Shown: piece by piece, positions 43,901-55,062 of the stretch
Layout of the letters: every line of letters starts with the position of its first letter
Numbering within the stretch: position 1 is the stretch's first letter
Assembly: GCA_028622995.1 (NCBI GenBank)
Contig: JAJQJQ010000015.1
Coordinates: 1,054,001-1,118,000, forward strand
From: Panagrolaimus kolymaensis
Lineage: Eukaryota; Nematoda; Chromadorea; Rhabditida; Panagrolaimidae
Length of the DNA stretch: 64,000 nt
Direction: 5' to 3'
Notes under the pieces: model-generated
Seen by the model: only the letters and a program-made list of their open reading frames with translations
Databases searched by the model: none
What the model was told of the DNA's origin: nothing
Program-made: the position numbers and the translations under genes

Positions 43901-45403
43901 TCGTAAAATCATACCATGATTTGGTTCCGTTGATCTTTTTTTTCACGTTTAATCCTTTCCAAAGCATCATCAATATTTTCTTCATCGTCGAGGCTATAAT
44001 CCTTCTTAATATCAGCAATAAGCTTATCCCTTTCTTGTTCAATGTCTCGTTTTCGGTGCTTTTTGACTTCCAAACTATTAATTTTTGCTTGTACTTCTGC
44101 GCTTTGTTCATGAACGGATATAAGATCAACAGCAATTTTGGCAATTTCTTTATCAAGGGTTTCATTTTGTTTAGCACTTTGTTGATAATCATTTGCGTTC
44201 ATAGCAACATCCAATTCGTTTTGCAATTCTTCAATGTTGCCGTTATAATCAGGAACATCCAAAGATCTAAGGTTCTCTTCCTTTCCATTTACAGTAGCCT
44301 TTTTGATATCTGCAAAAATTTTATTGTAATTTGAAGGCATTCGACATAGGTCTCATGCTTAAAATTTTGGTAACAGAGAAATAACTAACCGATGGTCGAT
44401 CGCATCTTATCAAGTTGTTCCTTCTTAGAACGGCATTCACTTAATTTGTGTTCCAATTCTTTCCGGTATTCAAGAAGTTTTTGCAATTGTTCTGAATTTT
44501 CGGTGTGCTTTTTTGTTCCCGTTTTGATTTCTCGATGAAGCTAAAACATTAACAATTAAAAGAAAAAAGGCAGCAGAATAAAACTTACGTCATTTGAACG
44601 ATCGACATATCCAGCAAGATGATTTTGAATTTCGCCATCAAGATCTTTAACTTTCTTACTCAGAGCTTTTCTTTCCAACTTGATCTGGTCCATAATTTCG
44701 ACATATGCGGATACTTCAAAAATTTCATCAAATCTTTCTTTCAACTTCTTGGATTCACTCAGAGGCCTAAATAAGCGCTACGTTATTATAAAGAGAAATT
44801 AAATAGAAACCTTACCAATTAGATTCTTCCTGATGACAGAAAATAACATAATCCAATACTGCTTTATTAACACCAAGCTTGTTCATAACTTCGATATAGA
44901 AATCACCAACTTTGGATGACGTGCTTTTCAGTTCTCCATCCACCAGTGTCATAAGAGTTGATTCATCTGATTTAACACTTACGCCAGCCAAAGTTTTGGA
45001 AACAGCAGAAGTCATACGTTTAGTTGCGGTTGTTTCAAGTTCTTTAAGGTCCATAAACTTTAATTGGACGACGCCATCGATTTTAGATTTGTTAGCAACC
45101 TGGAAATGGTAGTTAAAAACAACATAGAATAAGCAAAGAAAAAACACTAACTTTAGGATCATGGACAAAAGTGGCAAGCTTGCCTGAAGGAAGACTTCCA
45201 CTTGTAACATAATTTAGAGCTTCAATAATGGTCTGAAAATGAGTTAATACTTTTAAAAAAGGTTTAGAATAGTAAATTCTTACAGTTTTGCCTGTTCCAT
45301 TTGGCCCTTGAATCAATGTCAATGGTCGAAGAAAATCGATAGTGTGAGGATCATTTCCAACACTTCGAATACCTTGCATTTTTAAAGAAATTAAATGCAC
45401 CAT
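40935..45403 (-). CDS. rad-50: RAD50, ATPase of the MRE11-RAD50 double-strand break repair complex
   Basis: Thirteen exons: 45403-45284, 45232-45152, 45099-44816, 44766-44589, 44540-44390, 44309-43915, 43863-43167, 43088-42976, 42927-42520, 42458-41835, 41789-41732, 41681-41552 and 41504-40935, about 1270 residues, the family's usual size. The N-terminal Walker A is IQGPNGTGKT, followed by the Q-loop region (VIFCHQEESNW). Long coiled coils flank the zinc hook KHCPLCERPCGSN (CxxC at 43024-43035). The C-terminal lobe has the signature SAGQKVLASILIRIALAE, Walker B with D-loop (ILALDEPTTNLD) and the H-loop VITHDVQL. It tethers DNA ends and regulates MRE11 nuclease. Exon 41681-41552 is odd. The conserved-looking reading (KNAVNDYSTSYLDRC) is one base out of frame with the exon's start, at a T5 run (41613-41617 on +), and needs a GC donor. 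The alternative, unbroken frame uses a GT donor at 41547 but gives non-coiled, unlike-RAD50 sequence. Confidence 0.95.
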
Positions 45404-45980
45404 TTTTGATAAAAATTTGTTGTTCACAAACTTTTTTACATTTACTAAAAGCTTTGTTCTAAATTTTTTAAAAGTGCTCAAATCTTTTTCAACCCGCAAT
45501 ATCAATTTCGCGTCAAGAGTATTTTTGTTTTCTTCGTTTCAATTGTTTCATCATCGATGTAATAACGGTGGTGCTTACCTTCGGGTCGGAAAGTTACGGA
45601 TGAGATTGTTGCGAATGGAAAGTTCGATCCTCGAATTTTAAGGATTAGAAATTTACCGATAGAACTTTGATGATAGGATAAGAAAAGGTTGCTTCACTTT
45701 CATGAACTGCGTTTCATTCAAACAAAAGTGTGTAATTGAAAATGTAAAATTTCATTCGAACTAAGTAAAGCCATGTTTCGTATCTCCAATAATAAGGCTT
45801 CAAGTAACTTTCAAATCAATAATTGAAAGCTAACAATAAAATTCTATCAACTACATAACTCCTTACATAACCTGAATCAAAGAAAAAATTATTTTTTTCA
45901 AATATTTATACAATATGCAATAGGTATGTTACAGAATACAATACAATACAAGTAAATTTAAAATATCACAAAAGATAATA
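45404..45980. other. Intergenic between two minus-strand genes
   Basis: Upstream flank of rad-50 and 3' flank of the coiled-coil gene. No supported coding sequence. Confidence 0.5.
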
Positions 45981-48010
45981 TCATTGTTGATTACAGCTGG
46001 TATTATTGTGTTGAGCAGAACGTTCTTTCTTATGGCGAAAAGGGCTTGCAAGCTTTGAACCAAAACTTTCTTTACGCTTTCGAACATCAGCATCATCTTT
46101 GTGTGGAGTTACTTGTAAAGCTTCATCACCACCAGCTCCAGCAGCAGCTTGAAGAGAAGCATCTTGGTCAGGTTGAAGAGAAGAAGAAACACCACCAAGA
46201 TCAATAGCAGCTCGAATAGTAGTATTTCCATCAGGTTTCATTTTGGCCAACTTTGATGAAAGACGGAATAATTGTTCAGATGATTCTTTTTGATCAGCAT
46301 CAGCAGCTTCAAGTTGTTCATTCAAAGAATCAATTTCTTGGACCAATTTTTCACGAATTTCTTGGAGTTTTTCAAGCTCTTCTCGATCTTTTCCAGATGT
46401 ATCTTTCAATTCAAGAAGTTCAACTTCTTTCAAAGAATAAAGACTTTGCAATTCAGCTTTCTCGTCCTTCAACTTGCTGTTTTCTGATTTCATTTCATTG
46501 AAGACTTTGATTTTAGCAGCTTTTTCGTTGAGGAGTTCATCATAAAGGTGAGCCTTTTGAATCACATCATCTTCAAGCTTGATTGAAGCAACACGTTCTT
46601 CCATCGTTCCAAGTTCATTCTTTAAGGATGAGTTTTCAGCACGAAGTTGATTACAAAGATCTTCAGCTTCTTGGAACTTGTTGAGAGCAGCGTCGAGCTT
46701 TTCCTTGCAAGCATCGAGATCATCTTTCATTGTCGCAAGTTCTCTTTTCAAATCATCAACAGTTCCAAGTTCATTTTTCAAAGATGAATTTTCAGCAAGA
46801 AGTTGACCACATCGAGCTTCTGATTCTTTAACTTCAGCAAGAGCATCTACGAGTTTTTGAGAGGAAACCATGAGATCGTCTTTCAAACCATCAAGAGCAG
46901 CTTTGTTATCAGTCTTCAACGATGAATTTTCAGCCAATAGTTGATTAGAGATAGCACCAGATTCTTTACATTTGATGATAGCATCGTCGAGCTTTTGAGC
47001 ATAAATATCAAGGTTATTTTTCATAACCGTAAGTTCTTGCTTCAAATTATCAACAAGGCCACCTTCATTCTTCAAAGAAGCATTTTCACTGAGGAGATGT
47101 TCACCAAAAGCTTTAGATTCTTCCATTTGCTTGAGAGCATCATCAAGGTTTTGATTTAGAGCAGCAACTCCATTCTTCAAAGAGGAATTTTCAGCACGAA
47201 GTTCATTACTAAGATCAATAGCGTCGTCCGAATTTTTGACAAGTTCATCAAGTTTCCCTTTCAAACCAGCAAGCTCCATCTTCAAAGCATCAGCAGCAGC
47301 TACTTCATTTTTCAAGGAAGTGTTTTCTTCACGAAGTTGGTTACAGAGATTTTCAGCTTCTTCCAATTTCTTGAGAGTAGCATCATACAATTCGAGTTTT
47401 TCACTGGATGCAGAACCTTCTTCTTTCATACTTTCACTATCCTTTGAAGCAAGAGCAGCTTTAAGACCTTCGATATCTTCCAAGAGAGCATAATTATCTT
47501 TCTGGATTTCAGCAATGCGATCCTTCGTACGACGTCTTTCTTCATTCAAAGCATACTCATAGTCTTCGATATCCTTCTGAGCGAATTCATTGAGCTTTCG
47601 TAAATGTTCAATTTGTTCTTTAGCTTCATCACGTAGATCAGTAAGTTCGACAACTAAATCTTGAAGATTTGTGTCAGCTACACCAAGTTGTTGTTCACGC
47701 TTAAAACGAAAGATTATGAGAAGTTATGTTTAGGTAACAAAATACAACTTACAATGGTAGAGTATTTTTTGATGAGAGCATCAAAACGTTCACATTTACA
47801 TGGATCATTTGATTGAATATCCAATTCAGCTTCCAAGAAGGACATACTTGATACAGGAGGATGGTTGTGCGAAGAAGACGCTCGAGTTGAATTGAATATA
47901 GCTGAATATTCTTGAGGACCACTTTGATTGAAACTAATAGATTGATCAGCAGCTTCAGACTTTTCAGTTATTGTTTCCAAATTGTTGACGGATGGAAAAA
48001 ATGAAGACAT
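45981..48010 (-). CDS. Repetitive coiled-coil protein, family unknown
   Basis: Two exons (48010-47753 and 47699-45981) give 658 residues. The N-terminal 75 residues are polar and Ser-rich (MSSFFPSVNNLETITEKSE) and contain CKCERFDALIKKYSTI at the start of the helix. From about residue 90 to 580 the protein is almost entirely heptad-rich coiled coil. It includes six imperfect copies of a unit around ENSSLKNEL, spaced about 35-52 residues, each preceded by NQLRA/GQLLA-like text. The C-terminus is a basic tail (KRKESFGSKLASPFRHKKER) ending NTSCNQQ. It lacks a signal, membrane segment or motor domain. It could be a cytoskeletal, centrosomal or nuclear scaffold, but similarity to any named protein cannot be judged because coiled coils resemble one another. 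Confidence 0.8.
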
Positions 48011-48423
48011 TCTCAACACAAAACAGCGGTGATATTCACTGAATATGTTAGTTTGGTTTGAATGAAGATGAAATTGAAAAAAAAGTTGTACATAAAAAAA
48101 GCTTTTTCGCTCCCTCGCTGCTCGCTCTCTGTTTACACCGTACGCGAAATGAGCGAGCAAACGAAATTCAATTTAAGACAAACTTTTTTTTGAAACATTG
48201 AAAGCAAAACTATTTTTCAAAAAATTTTATAAAGCTTTTCGTCTCTCAAAAAATCTTGATTTATCAAGGTCAATAGCATATTCAATCTAGTTAACGTATG
48301 GAAATTAATCTATGGAAATGTTTGCTTTTTTTGATTTTCTCTTTATTGTGTCTAAAACCAAAAGAGTTTTCTCTTAATAGTGAATCACATGCGCAAAACG
48401 ATTAACGAAAATTATGACAAAGG
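48011..48423. other. Intergenic between two minus-strand genes
   Basis: Contains the promoter of the coiled-coil gene, including a palindrome-like patch TCGCTCCCTCGCTGCTCGCT near 48107. No coding sequence. Confidence 0.45.
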
Positions 48424-49498
48424 TTAAGGAATAAGCGAAGCAATAGCCACATTGCAGCTAATCAAATTATTTACAAATGGTTGAATATGAATGCTTAAAG
48501 CAAATTGGGCATTTTTATTACTATTTATATGCATATTTGTTTTTAAAACTTCGTCGATTAATTTTTGCCTTGAAACGTATGGACTTCGAAACGCCGCTAC
48601 TGTGACGTTATAAGAACTGAGCGTTTGACCTAAACGACGTTCGATATCAAAATCATATCCTGAACCCGTTGAACCTTCATTTAAAATTTCTCTCAAAGCT
48701 CTGAAAATTTCAATTTTATTATTGTTAAATTAAAGCTTGAGACAAACCTTGAAGCTATGAGATTCCATTGTGGAATTGCATGTTTTCGAGTTTCATCAAA
48801 TATGAGCTTAATTTCTCGCTCTAAATTTACTCGAAGTTCAACAAGAATATCTTCATTCATAGCAGTGTAAGTCAATTCGGTCGGTTGAACGGAAGTTAAA
48901 TCATGCCGAGAAGAAGCAAAACGTGGATCCCAATTTGATTTAATTTTTAAATCGAAATCCATTAAACATGGATGGGATGGTTTTATGGGTCGAAGATATC
49001 TTCTTGAAAGAATCCTTTTTCCATTGCTGTCATTCACGAGAGCCACATATCGTCTATTAGGAAGCCGTTGCCGATTACGAGCTTCAAACTTGCGACATTC
49101 TGGTAATAAATAAAATAAATTTTCTTTATTTCATCTTTAATGATTTAATATAACAAACCGTTGCAGCTTCTCCATGTAATATGAGCATTTTTATATCGTT
49201 TTGAGAGAGCTTCCAATCGAATATCGGAAGCAAATTCTTCATCTGAAACAAGCCCAACTTCATGTGGAATTAATTCAAATGGTCTTTCTTCATCATTATC
49301 TGCTTTTGAGGAAAATGCTTTTTTAAAAGCTTTTTCAAAATCTGGCTTCTTCCATTGAAGCTTACAAAATATTTTTCCTTGAAGGCATTGCAATTTCTTG
49401 TTTGGATAACCACAGTCAAGAGTTTTTGGAGTTCTAAATGTGATTATAAAAAAAAGCATATGCTTTTGAAATAAAGGAAGAATAGAAAAACAATGCAT
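48424..49498 (-). CDS. Unknown conserved-looking protein (about 322 residues)
   Basis: Three exons join in phase: 49498-49159, 49099-48748 and 48700-48424. The body is a soluble mixed alpha/beta protein with text such as RTPKTLDCGYPNKKLQCLQG, ITWRSCNECRKFEARNRQRL, YLRPIKPSHPCLMDFDLKIK and ARKHAIPQWN-like sequence before the last splice. It ends CNVAIASLIP. Cysteines in the first third (CGYP, LQCLQG, FCKLQW) could bind metal. I do not recognise the family. The N-terminus is uncertain: the ATG at 49498 gives a hydrophobic MHCFSILPLFQKHMLFF start, which would be a signal anchor. A splice acceptor (ACATTTAG) just before RTPKT suggests that an upstream exon may be used instead. Confidence 0.65.
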
Positions 49499-49971
49499 GT
49501 TTAGCTTTGATTTATCCGAATGTTTTTCACCTTTGGCTTCATTTTCTTCGTCGGCATAAAATTAAAGCCACCTTCACACTTTTTGTTCTTTATTAGATAG
49601 CATAATTTTGATTTTTATGTTTTCGCCTACTTTGATTTTGAATGTTCCGTTTGAAATTTGTTTTTTTATTAACACAACTATACCGTTTTCCGCACAAAAA
49701 CATTAAATCCTTATCAAACTTCTTTTTGTTAAAAGAAATACAAAAAAAAAGATACCTTTTTTTTCATGACCTAAGTGGAAAGAGGCTCAATGATGTGTCG
49801 ATGTTTGACCATTGTCCTCAAATCTCAATAAACCTTTGGGAGATGCTTTGACGCGACCTTTTGTTATTATTTTTTTGCAACGCATTTGCTTATAATTATT
49901 TTTACGGAAGCTTCTCCTTTTTATTTGATTTGCGCTTTTTTATATTCGGCGCTATGCATATTTAATTAACT
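49499..49971. other. Divergent intergenic region
   Basis: Upstream of the unknown minus-strand gene and of the four-TM gene at 49972. May hold a missing first exon of the former. Otherwise nothing seen. Confidence 0.4.
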
Positions 49972-50644
49972 ATGTCTAAAAAGGATTCAAAATTTGATGA
50001 ATCCTATGATTATGAATCTCAAATATTACCAGCAAAACAGAAGAATGAAAAGAATCCAATTCAACGTTTTTCAGTAGAAAAAACAGCAAAGATTTGCGAA
50101 TTTATTCTAGTAATATTTCATTTTGTTTTGATAGTTTACAATATATATAAAAAATCAAAACTTGATTCCATTAAACTTCAAACTGAATACAATATCCTTA
50201 TTGGATTTAATATCTTTTATTTGATCATCGCATTATTATCAATTTATGGAATTTGGAGTCGAAGGCCCCATTTGTTACTTTTTTGTCTTCCTTGGGTATG
50301 TAGTAGTCTGTTTACATTTAATTTTTCCATAGACATCAATCTTTATTTTACTTTCAGAATTTTATAGCAGGTTTGATACTTTTAATGAATATTTTATCAT
50401 TCATTCAAAAAGGTTTTTATGTTTTGAGAGTTTTTTCTAAATATGTCTTCAGCAACCATAATAATAACCTTTCTTTATTTTTAGATGCTCACTTTATTAT
50501 TTTAATAACTTTGTGGTATTATTATTGTTTATTATTGCGATTATTTTGCGATGGAAATGTTATAACCGAATCAAAAGAAGAAAGCATACTTATGCATATG
50601 AATCCCCACCATCTTACAAGGATATTGTTTCTTTGAAAGTTTAA
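49972..50644 (+). CDS. Four-transmembrane protein with C-terminal PPSY motif; frame broken at an A5 run
   Basis: Exons 49972-50295, 50358-50412 and 50485-50644. The first exon encodes a polar N-terminus (MSKKDSKFDESYDYESQ) and two membrane segments (ICEFILVIFHFVLIVYNIY, LIGFNIFYLIIALLSIYGIW). The second holds most of TM3 (NFIAGLILLMNILSFIQ). The third encodes TM4 (NNFVVLLLFIIAIILRW) and a basic tail ending YESPPSYKDIVSLKV, with a PPxY motif. Exon 2 ends one base short of the phase needed by this third exon. Adding one A to the A5 run at 50407-50411 would fix it. Read literally, the third exon gives another hydrophobic frame that ends at TGA 50634-50636 without PPxY. The layout resembles the protein at 15184-16055. 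Likely an assembly error or a polymorphic pseudogene. Confidence 0.65.
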
Positions 50645-51088
50645 AATATATTTTTTGTTTATTCGATTTTTACTCTTGTTAATCATCTCTTTCAATTTTA
50701 TAATTTTTGTTATTTTATAAATAAGCTTTGTACAGAACTGTGTCAAAACACTTTTAACAACATAAATTTGAGGATTATTTTTCAAGCAATTTATATTCAC
50801 CTGTTTTAAAATTAATATCTTTATTGGAAGAGGTAGTGAATAAAGCCAATTTAAAACATAAGAAATTCCTAATAAAACCCGTAAAAATAAAAAAACAAAA
50901 ATCAATTTAATTTGACGTTAACAATTTTGGGTGTAAAGCAATTAGACTAGATTTCAGCCAAATTGCACCAATGCAAAAGCAACAACATATTGCACCGTAA
51001 ATTTTCAGAGATTTAATAAAAGGAGGGAAAAAATCATAAAGAGATCATCACAATTTAAAAAAAAACATGTAAAAGGAATACATATGTG
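50645..51088. other. Intergenic between convergent genes
   Basis: 3' flanks of the four-TM gene and the RGM gene. AT-rich; no supported feature. Confidence 0.5.
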
Positions 51089-53857
51089 TCATGATAGTAG
51101 TAAAAAAAATGAAAGCGCAATAAACAAAAAAGAAACTTTTAAATTCAATGCAGAGGGTGAAAAAGATTTTTTATCACATTTAAAATTAATTTCAGGCCTT
51201 CGATGATAAATCGATAGCGTATTTCTGCCTGTAATATAATTTGAAATTGATTGTAATTGGCGATAATTGTCTTGGGCAGTTTTGGTTAATTCTGATAGCT
51301 TTCGATCACCAACAAGTTGATCAAAAACGCAAAAATCAAAGAAATCATCAAAGACGCCTGTTTGCTCACAATGAGATTCAGCAAGTTCAGGTCTTACAAG
51401 TGGACCAGAAAGCGAAGTACATTCTTCGATATATTTAAATGGATGCGCCAAAGCATCATGAACTTGAATGGATTCCATTCCACCACATCCTTGCAAACAT
51501 AATTGGGATTTGTCTTCATAAATCTGTAAAGTTTATTTTTGAAAGTTATTACAAAATTTTTGTGAAAATTGAAATAATATTTTTGTTAAAGTAATAGGAA
51601 TGAACACGCTGCTGCTTTAACACTTTCAAATGCGAGTTTAATTTTTTTTTTCTTTGAAAAAGCTACCGTTTCAAACTTTTAAAAAGACCTAAAATAAAAG
51701 GCATACAGTAACATTTCTTCAGTAGAAGAAATTTATTTTTTGCAATCAAAAAGACAACAGCAGATGTTTACAGAAAAACTTCCGCTTTACTCCTTTCTTT
51801 TTTCTCTATCTTTGCAGCAGCATCGCTTTCTGTGATGCATTTAACCTTGCAGTAGTAGCACACATATAAATTTCATTCATTCATAATCGGTTTTTCGGTC
51901 TTTTTTCCATCAACAACAAAAAAAACTAACCATGTCATAAAGACGCTCAGGAATTTTTATATTCACTCCTAAATAGGGGCCTTGTCTAATAAAATGTATT
52001 ACAGTAGAAATATAATGAAGATGAATGATAGTATGATCATCGGAATTTGATTCAATCAAAATAGTATCATTTCCGCCATTATTTATATAGCCATCATCAA
52101 AAGTTTTGGGTAAATTTTTTTCATCTCGGTTTGCTTCATAAATTTTTTGTTTTGTACAACCATTTTGATTTTTGATAAGCAAAGTTATCTGCAAAATTAT
52201 ATTCAACAATGAATGAATAGATAATAAAAAAAAAAGTAGGTGGTGATGAATCTTTTTTTTTTTTGCTTTTTAAAATTTTTTAACGACCGGAAATTTAATT
52301 TTCATGCAAAAAAACGGAAATTTTTTTACGAAAAAGATCAGATTGATTGCGAACTTTGAGCGAGATGACAGCGCGCGCCATTGATCATTTCACTCTCCCG
52401 AAAAAACTTGAATCAACAAAAAAATGCGTGAATCAAATTTTTTGAAAAAAGGCTATGAGCAACATAAAAAAATTAGTATTGTTTGTTCTTCTTGAATGAG
52501 AGATTTTTAGAAACATGAAAGAAAAAAAAGGTGACGTAAATGTATAAAAATTTTCGTCGCCGCAATGTCTCTCTCTTTTTTACTTTTCAAACTTTTTTTC
52601 TCATCTCATCAACATTTTCAAAAAGCAGTCACATAGTCTGAATTTTTTATTTTTTCATCTTCTGGAAGTAGCTCAAGAAAAAATGAAATCCTCGATTTTT
52701 TTAAGAAAAAGAATGACGTCGAAAACGAAGAGAAGACGAGACAAAAACCCTTAATCGCCTTAACGATACGTTAATCGAAGAGGAGACGAGACGAGACGTC
52801 AACATCGACGATGACAAAAATCAAATATCCTCATTAATTTAAAAGAAAAAGAAATTAAAAGCTATTTTTGTTTTAAAAGTAAAAGGATGCTTACTTTTGT
52901 TACAGCCGGAACTTGTGTGTCACCTTGAATAGATATTTGGCTATTGGTTACTTGAATTAGAAAGAAAGGATTATCAATAAGGGAGTATGCCCCGATCGAA
53001 TTACAAGTTTGAAAAAATCCATTAAAAGTTCGCAAATGTGGATAACCAAAAAGTGTACAAACTTTATAATTATTATTTTGTGTTATCGTGGAAGGCCATG
53101 ATGGACAACTAGAAAAAAACTTTCATAGCAATCGAATATTGTAATGAAAGAAATTTTACTAACCCTTTTCGTTGACGATATTGGGAAATATTAAAAGATG
53201 CGCAATTAAAATCATTATATTTGCGTAAAAGTCCACTACGAAATGATTTTAAATATAAATCAGTGCCATTGCATCGAAGTTCAACTTCTGTGAGGCAGCG
53301 AGTTGTGTCAACAATAAGCTATAAAAAAAGTTCTTTTTAACTTTTAAGTGGTGAAAGAAAGTCTGGGATGAAAAAAATAAAAGAAAAGAAATAAAACAAA
53401 CTTACTTCACAATAACGTTCTGATGCTTCAGGAATAATTCCTCGATTTAAAGCAGCCTGATAATCCATATTACAAAACTCAATATGGCATTTGGATCCTG
53501 TAAATTTGATTTAAACTAAATGAATTTCAAGCCAAAAAACCCAGAGGTTTTTAAAAATTTAAAAGGGTGTTCAAACATTTTAAAATTTTTAAGTTTTAAA
53601 ACCGAAAATAAGAAATGTGATAAAAAAAATTGTCTCTCAAATTGTACAATCAATAATACTTGGAAGTAAATATAAAAAGCGCAGATGCAAAAATAAAAAA
53701 TGCCAAAACATGACCTTTTCTTCCATCAATTTGATAAACCTAGTTCGATACTAGCAAACAAATAATAAAAAAAAGAGAAAAACTAACCATAAACAAAAAA
53801 GGGAAAAAATATGATAAAACTAATTGCCACTTGCTCAGCAGTTTGGCTAATACTCAT
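51089..53857 (-). CDS. drag-1: Repulsive guidance molecule (RGM/DRAGON) family, BMP co-receptor
   Basis: Six exons join in phase to 407 residues: 53857-53788, 53497-53406, 53318-53164, 53108-52895, 52188-51931 and 51523-51089. The first exon encodes a signal peptide (ISFIIFFPFFVYG). The N-terminal domain has the RGM cysteine pattern (CHIEFCNMDYQAAL, RYCE, TTRCLTEVELRC). A partial von Willebrand D-type domain follows (CTLFGYPHLRTFNGFFQTC, GAYSLIDNPFFLIQVTN, then QKIYEANRDEKNLP). The C-terminus is hydrophobic (VSFLFIALSFFLLLS), as expected for a GPI anchor signal. The nematode member DRAG-1 is a co-receptor that promotes BMP/Sma-Mab signalling. The usual FGDPH autocleavage site reads FGYPH here. 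The intron at 52189-52894 is long (706 bp). Assignment is strong from domain order and LRTF/LIDNP/QVTN motifs. Confidence 0.93.
52189..52894. other. Long fifth-exon-preceding intron of the RGM gene
   Basis: A 706-bp intron between phase-matched exons. It has purine-rich repeats (GAGACGAGACGAGACG near 52780) and AT tracts. No nested gene seen on either strand. Confidence 0.55.
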
Positions 53858-54903
53858 TTCACTTGACCATAGTAAATTTAAAAATTCAGTATAATATCAT
53901 TAATTTAAATTTCACAGTATCTTCTTGAATGCTATAATAAAAAAATATAATTAAAAAGTGTTAGAAAATAAATTAAAAAAGAGTAGAAATCAAACAATAA
54001 TAAAATGATGATTGAATTTGATTGCGCGGAGTTTAGAAGTATTTGAAAGCTGCTATTTGCAAATAGGTGGCAGCAGCAGCAAGCAATTTTCTCAGAGAAA
54101 ACAAAAAAAATTTGTTGATGTAACACAACAAAAAAAAAGAGTATGGAAAGCGGGAAGAAAAAACCCCGACGAAGAAAAAAAAATCGAGGACTGCGTGGCC
54201 ACAATTTATTTTTTTAATGCCGATAGGGGCTTGCGCAACAATCATCATCAACATCGCTGCTGATGACTGCTTTACTGAACGACGACGCACGACGCAAAAT
54301 GCTGGAGGAAGAAAAAAATAAATGTTTCATAAAAGCAAAAGCATAATTTTCTTGTGAGGTTTTAAAAAAATTTTTGAATTTCAAATTTTAAAACTCCGAT
54401 AAAAAAATTAAAATGTGAATGTTTCGCGATTCAAAGAGTCATCAAAGTTTGGGGTACGGTAGATTTCGGTATCGTTAAAAAAATAAGAAATTTTAAATGA
54501 AATGGAAAAAGGAATTTAATGAGTTAAAAAGAAATGATTTTAAATGGGATGAAATAAAAAAATATATAGAAAGACCAAAGCAGTTAAAAAGAGATTTTTA
54601 AAAAATGAGGCACACTTTTAGATTTTTAGCATTGAAAAAAAATGAAGGATTGAAACAAAATTTTTTATAATTTTTGAACTAAACTGCGCGAAAGCGAGTT
54701 GCTCGTTATTAGATTTTTTTATCGCGGCGTCATTCGTTGCTGCTCATTTTTGAAAAAGGAATGAGCAACAGCAGCAGACAACTCCCCCTTTATTCTTTTT
54801 TATTTTCTGTACACTGATAACAACAACAACGTCGGACACACATGAAAATATAACGATCGGATGGATATGATTGACAGCAACAGAAAAAGAAAACAAAATA
54901 AAA
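53858..54903. other. Divergent intergenic region upstream of the RGM gene
   Basis: AT-rich, with purine-rich runs and several short open frames on both strands that lack splice or codon support. Holds the RGM promoter. Confidence 0.4.
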
Positions 54904-55062
54904 ATGGACAATCCTTCAAAAAAAGAGTTTCCATTTCGTGATTCATCAAAAATTTTGAATCATAAAAAACCACGCCTTCCTCTCGGAACTTACAGTAGTA
55001 AGCTTTATAAAAAGAATATAATTACAGGTATCCATGTAAAAAGAAGACCTCCTTCGACATAA
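54904..55062 (+). CDS. Tentative small basic protein (52 residues)
   Basis: An open frame starts MDNPSKKEFPFRDSSKIL and ends VKRRPPST; it is rich in Lys, Arg, Pro and Ser. Within it a 30-base segment (54998-55027) has the exact form of an intron, with donor GTAAGC and acceptor ATTACAG, and its removal keeps the frame. Spliced, the protein would be 42 residues. An AATAAA-like signal lies 45-60 bases after the stop. No family recognised; the composition is plausible for a small basic peptide, but chance is not excluded. Confidence 0.3.
   Translation: MDNPSKKEFPFRDSSKILNHKKPRLPLGTYSSKLYKKNIITGIHVKRRPPST

Noticed and set aside
46253..47493. Plus-strand frames opposite the coiled-coil gene
   Set aside because: Antisense shadows of a repetitive coding sequence (Phe/Ser-rich).
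53720..53760. Possible tRNA T-arm (AGTTCGATACT)
   Set aside because: No acceptor stem, anticodon arm or box A found in the surroundings.
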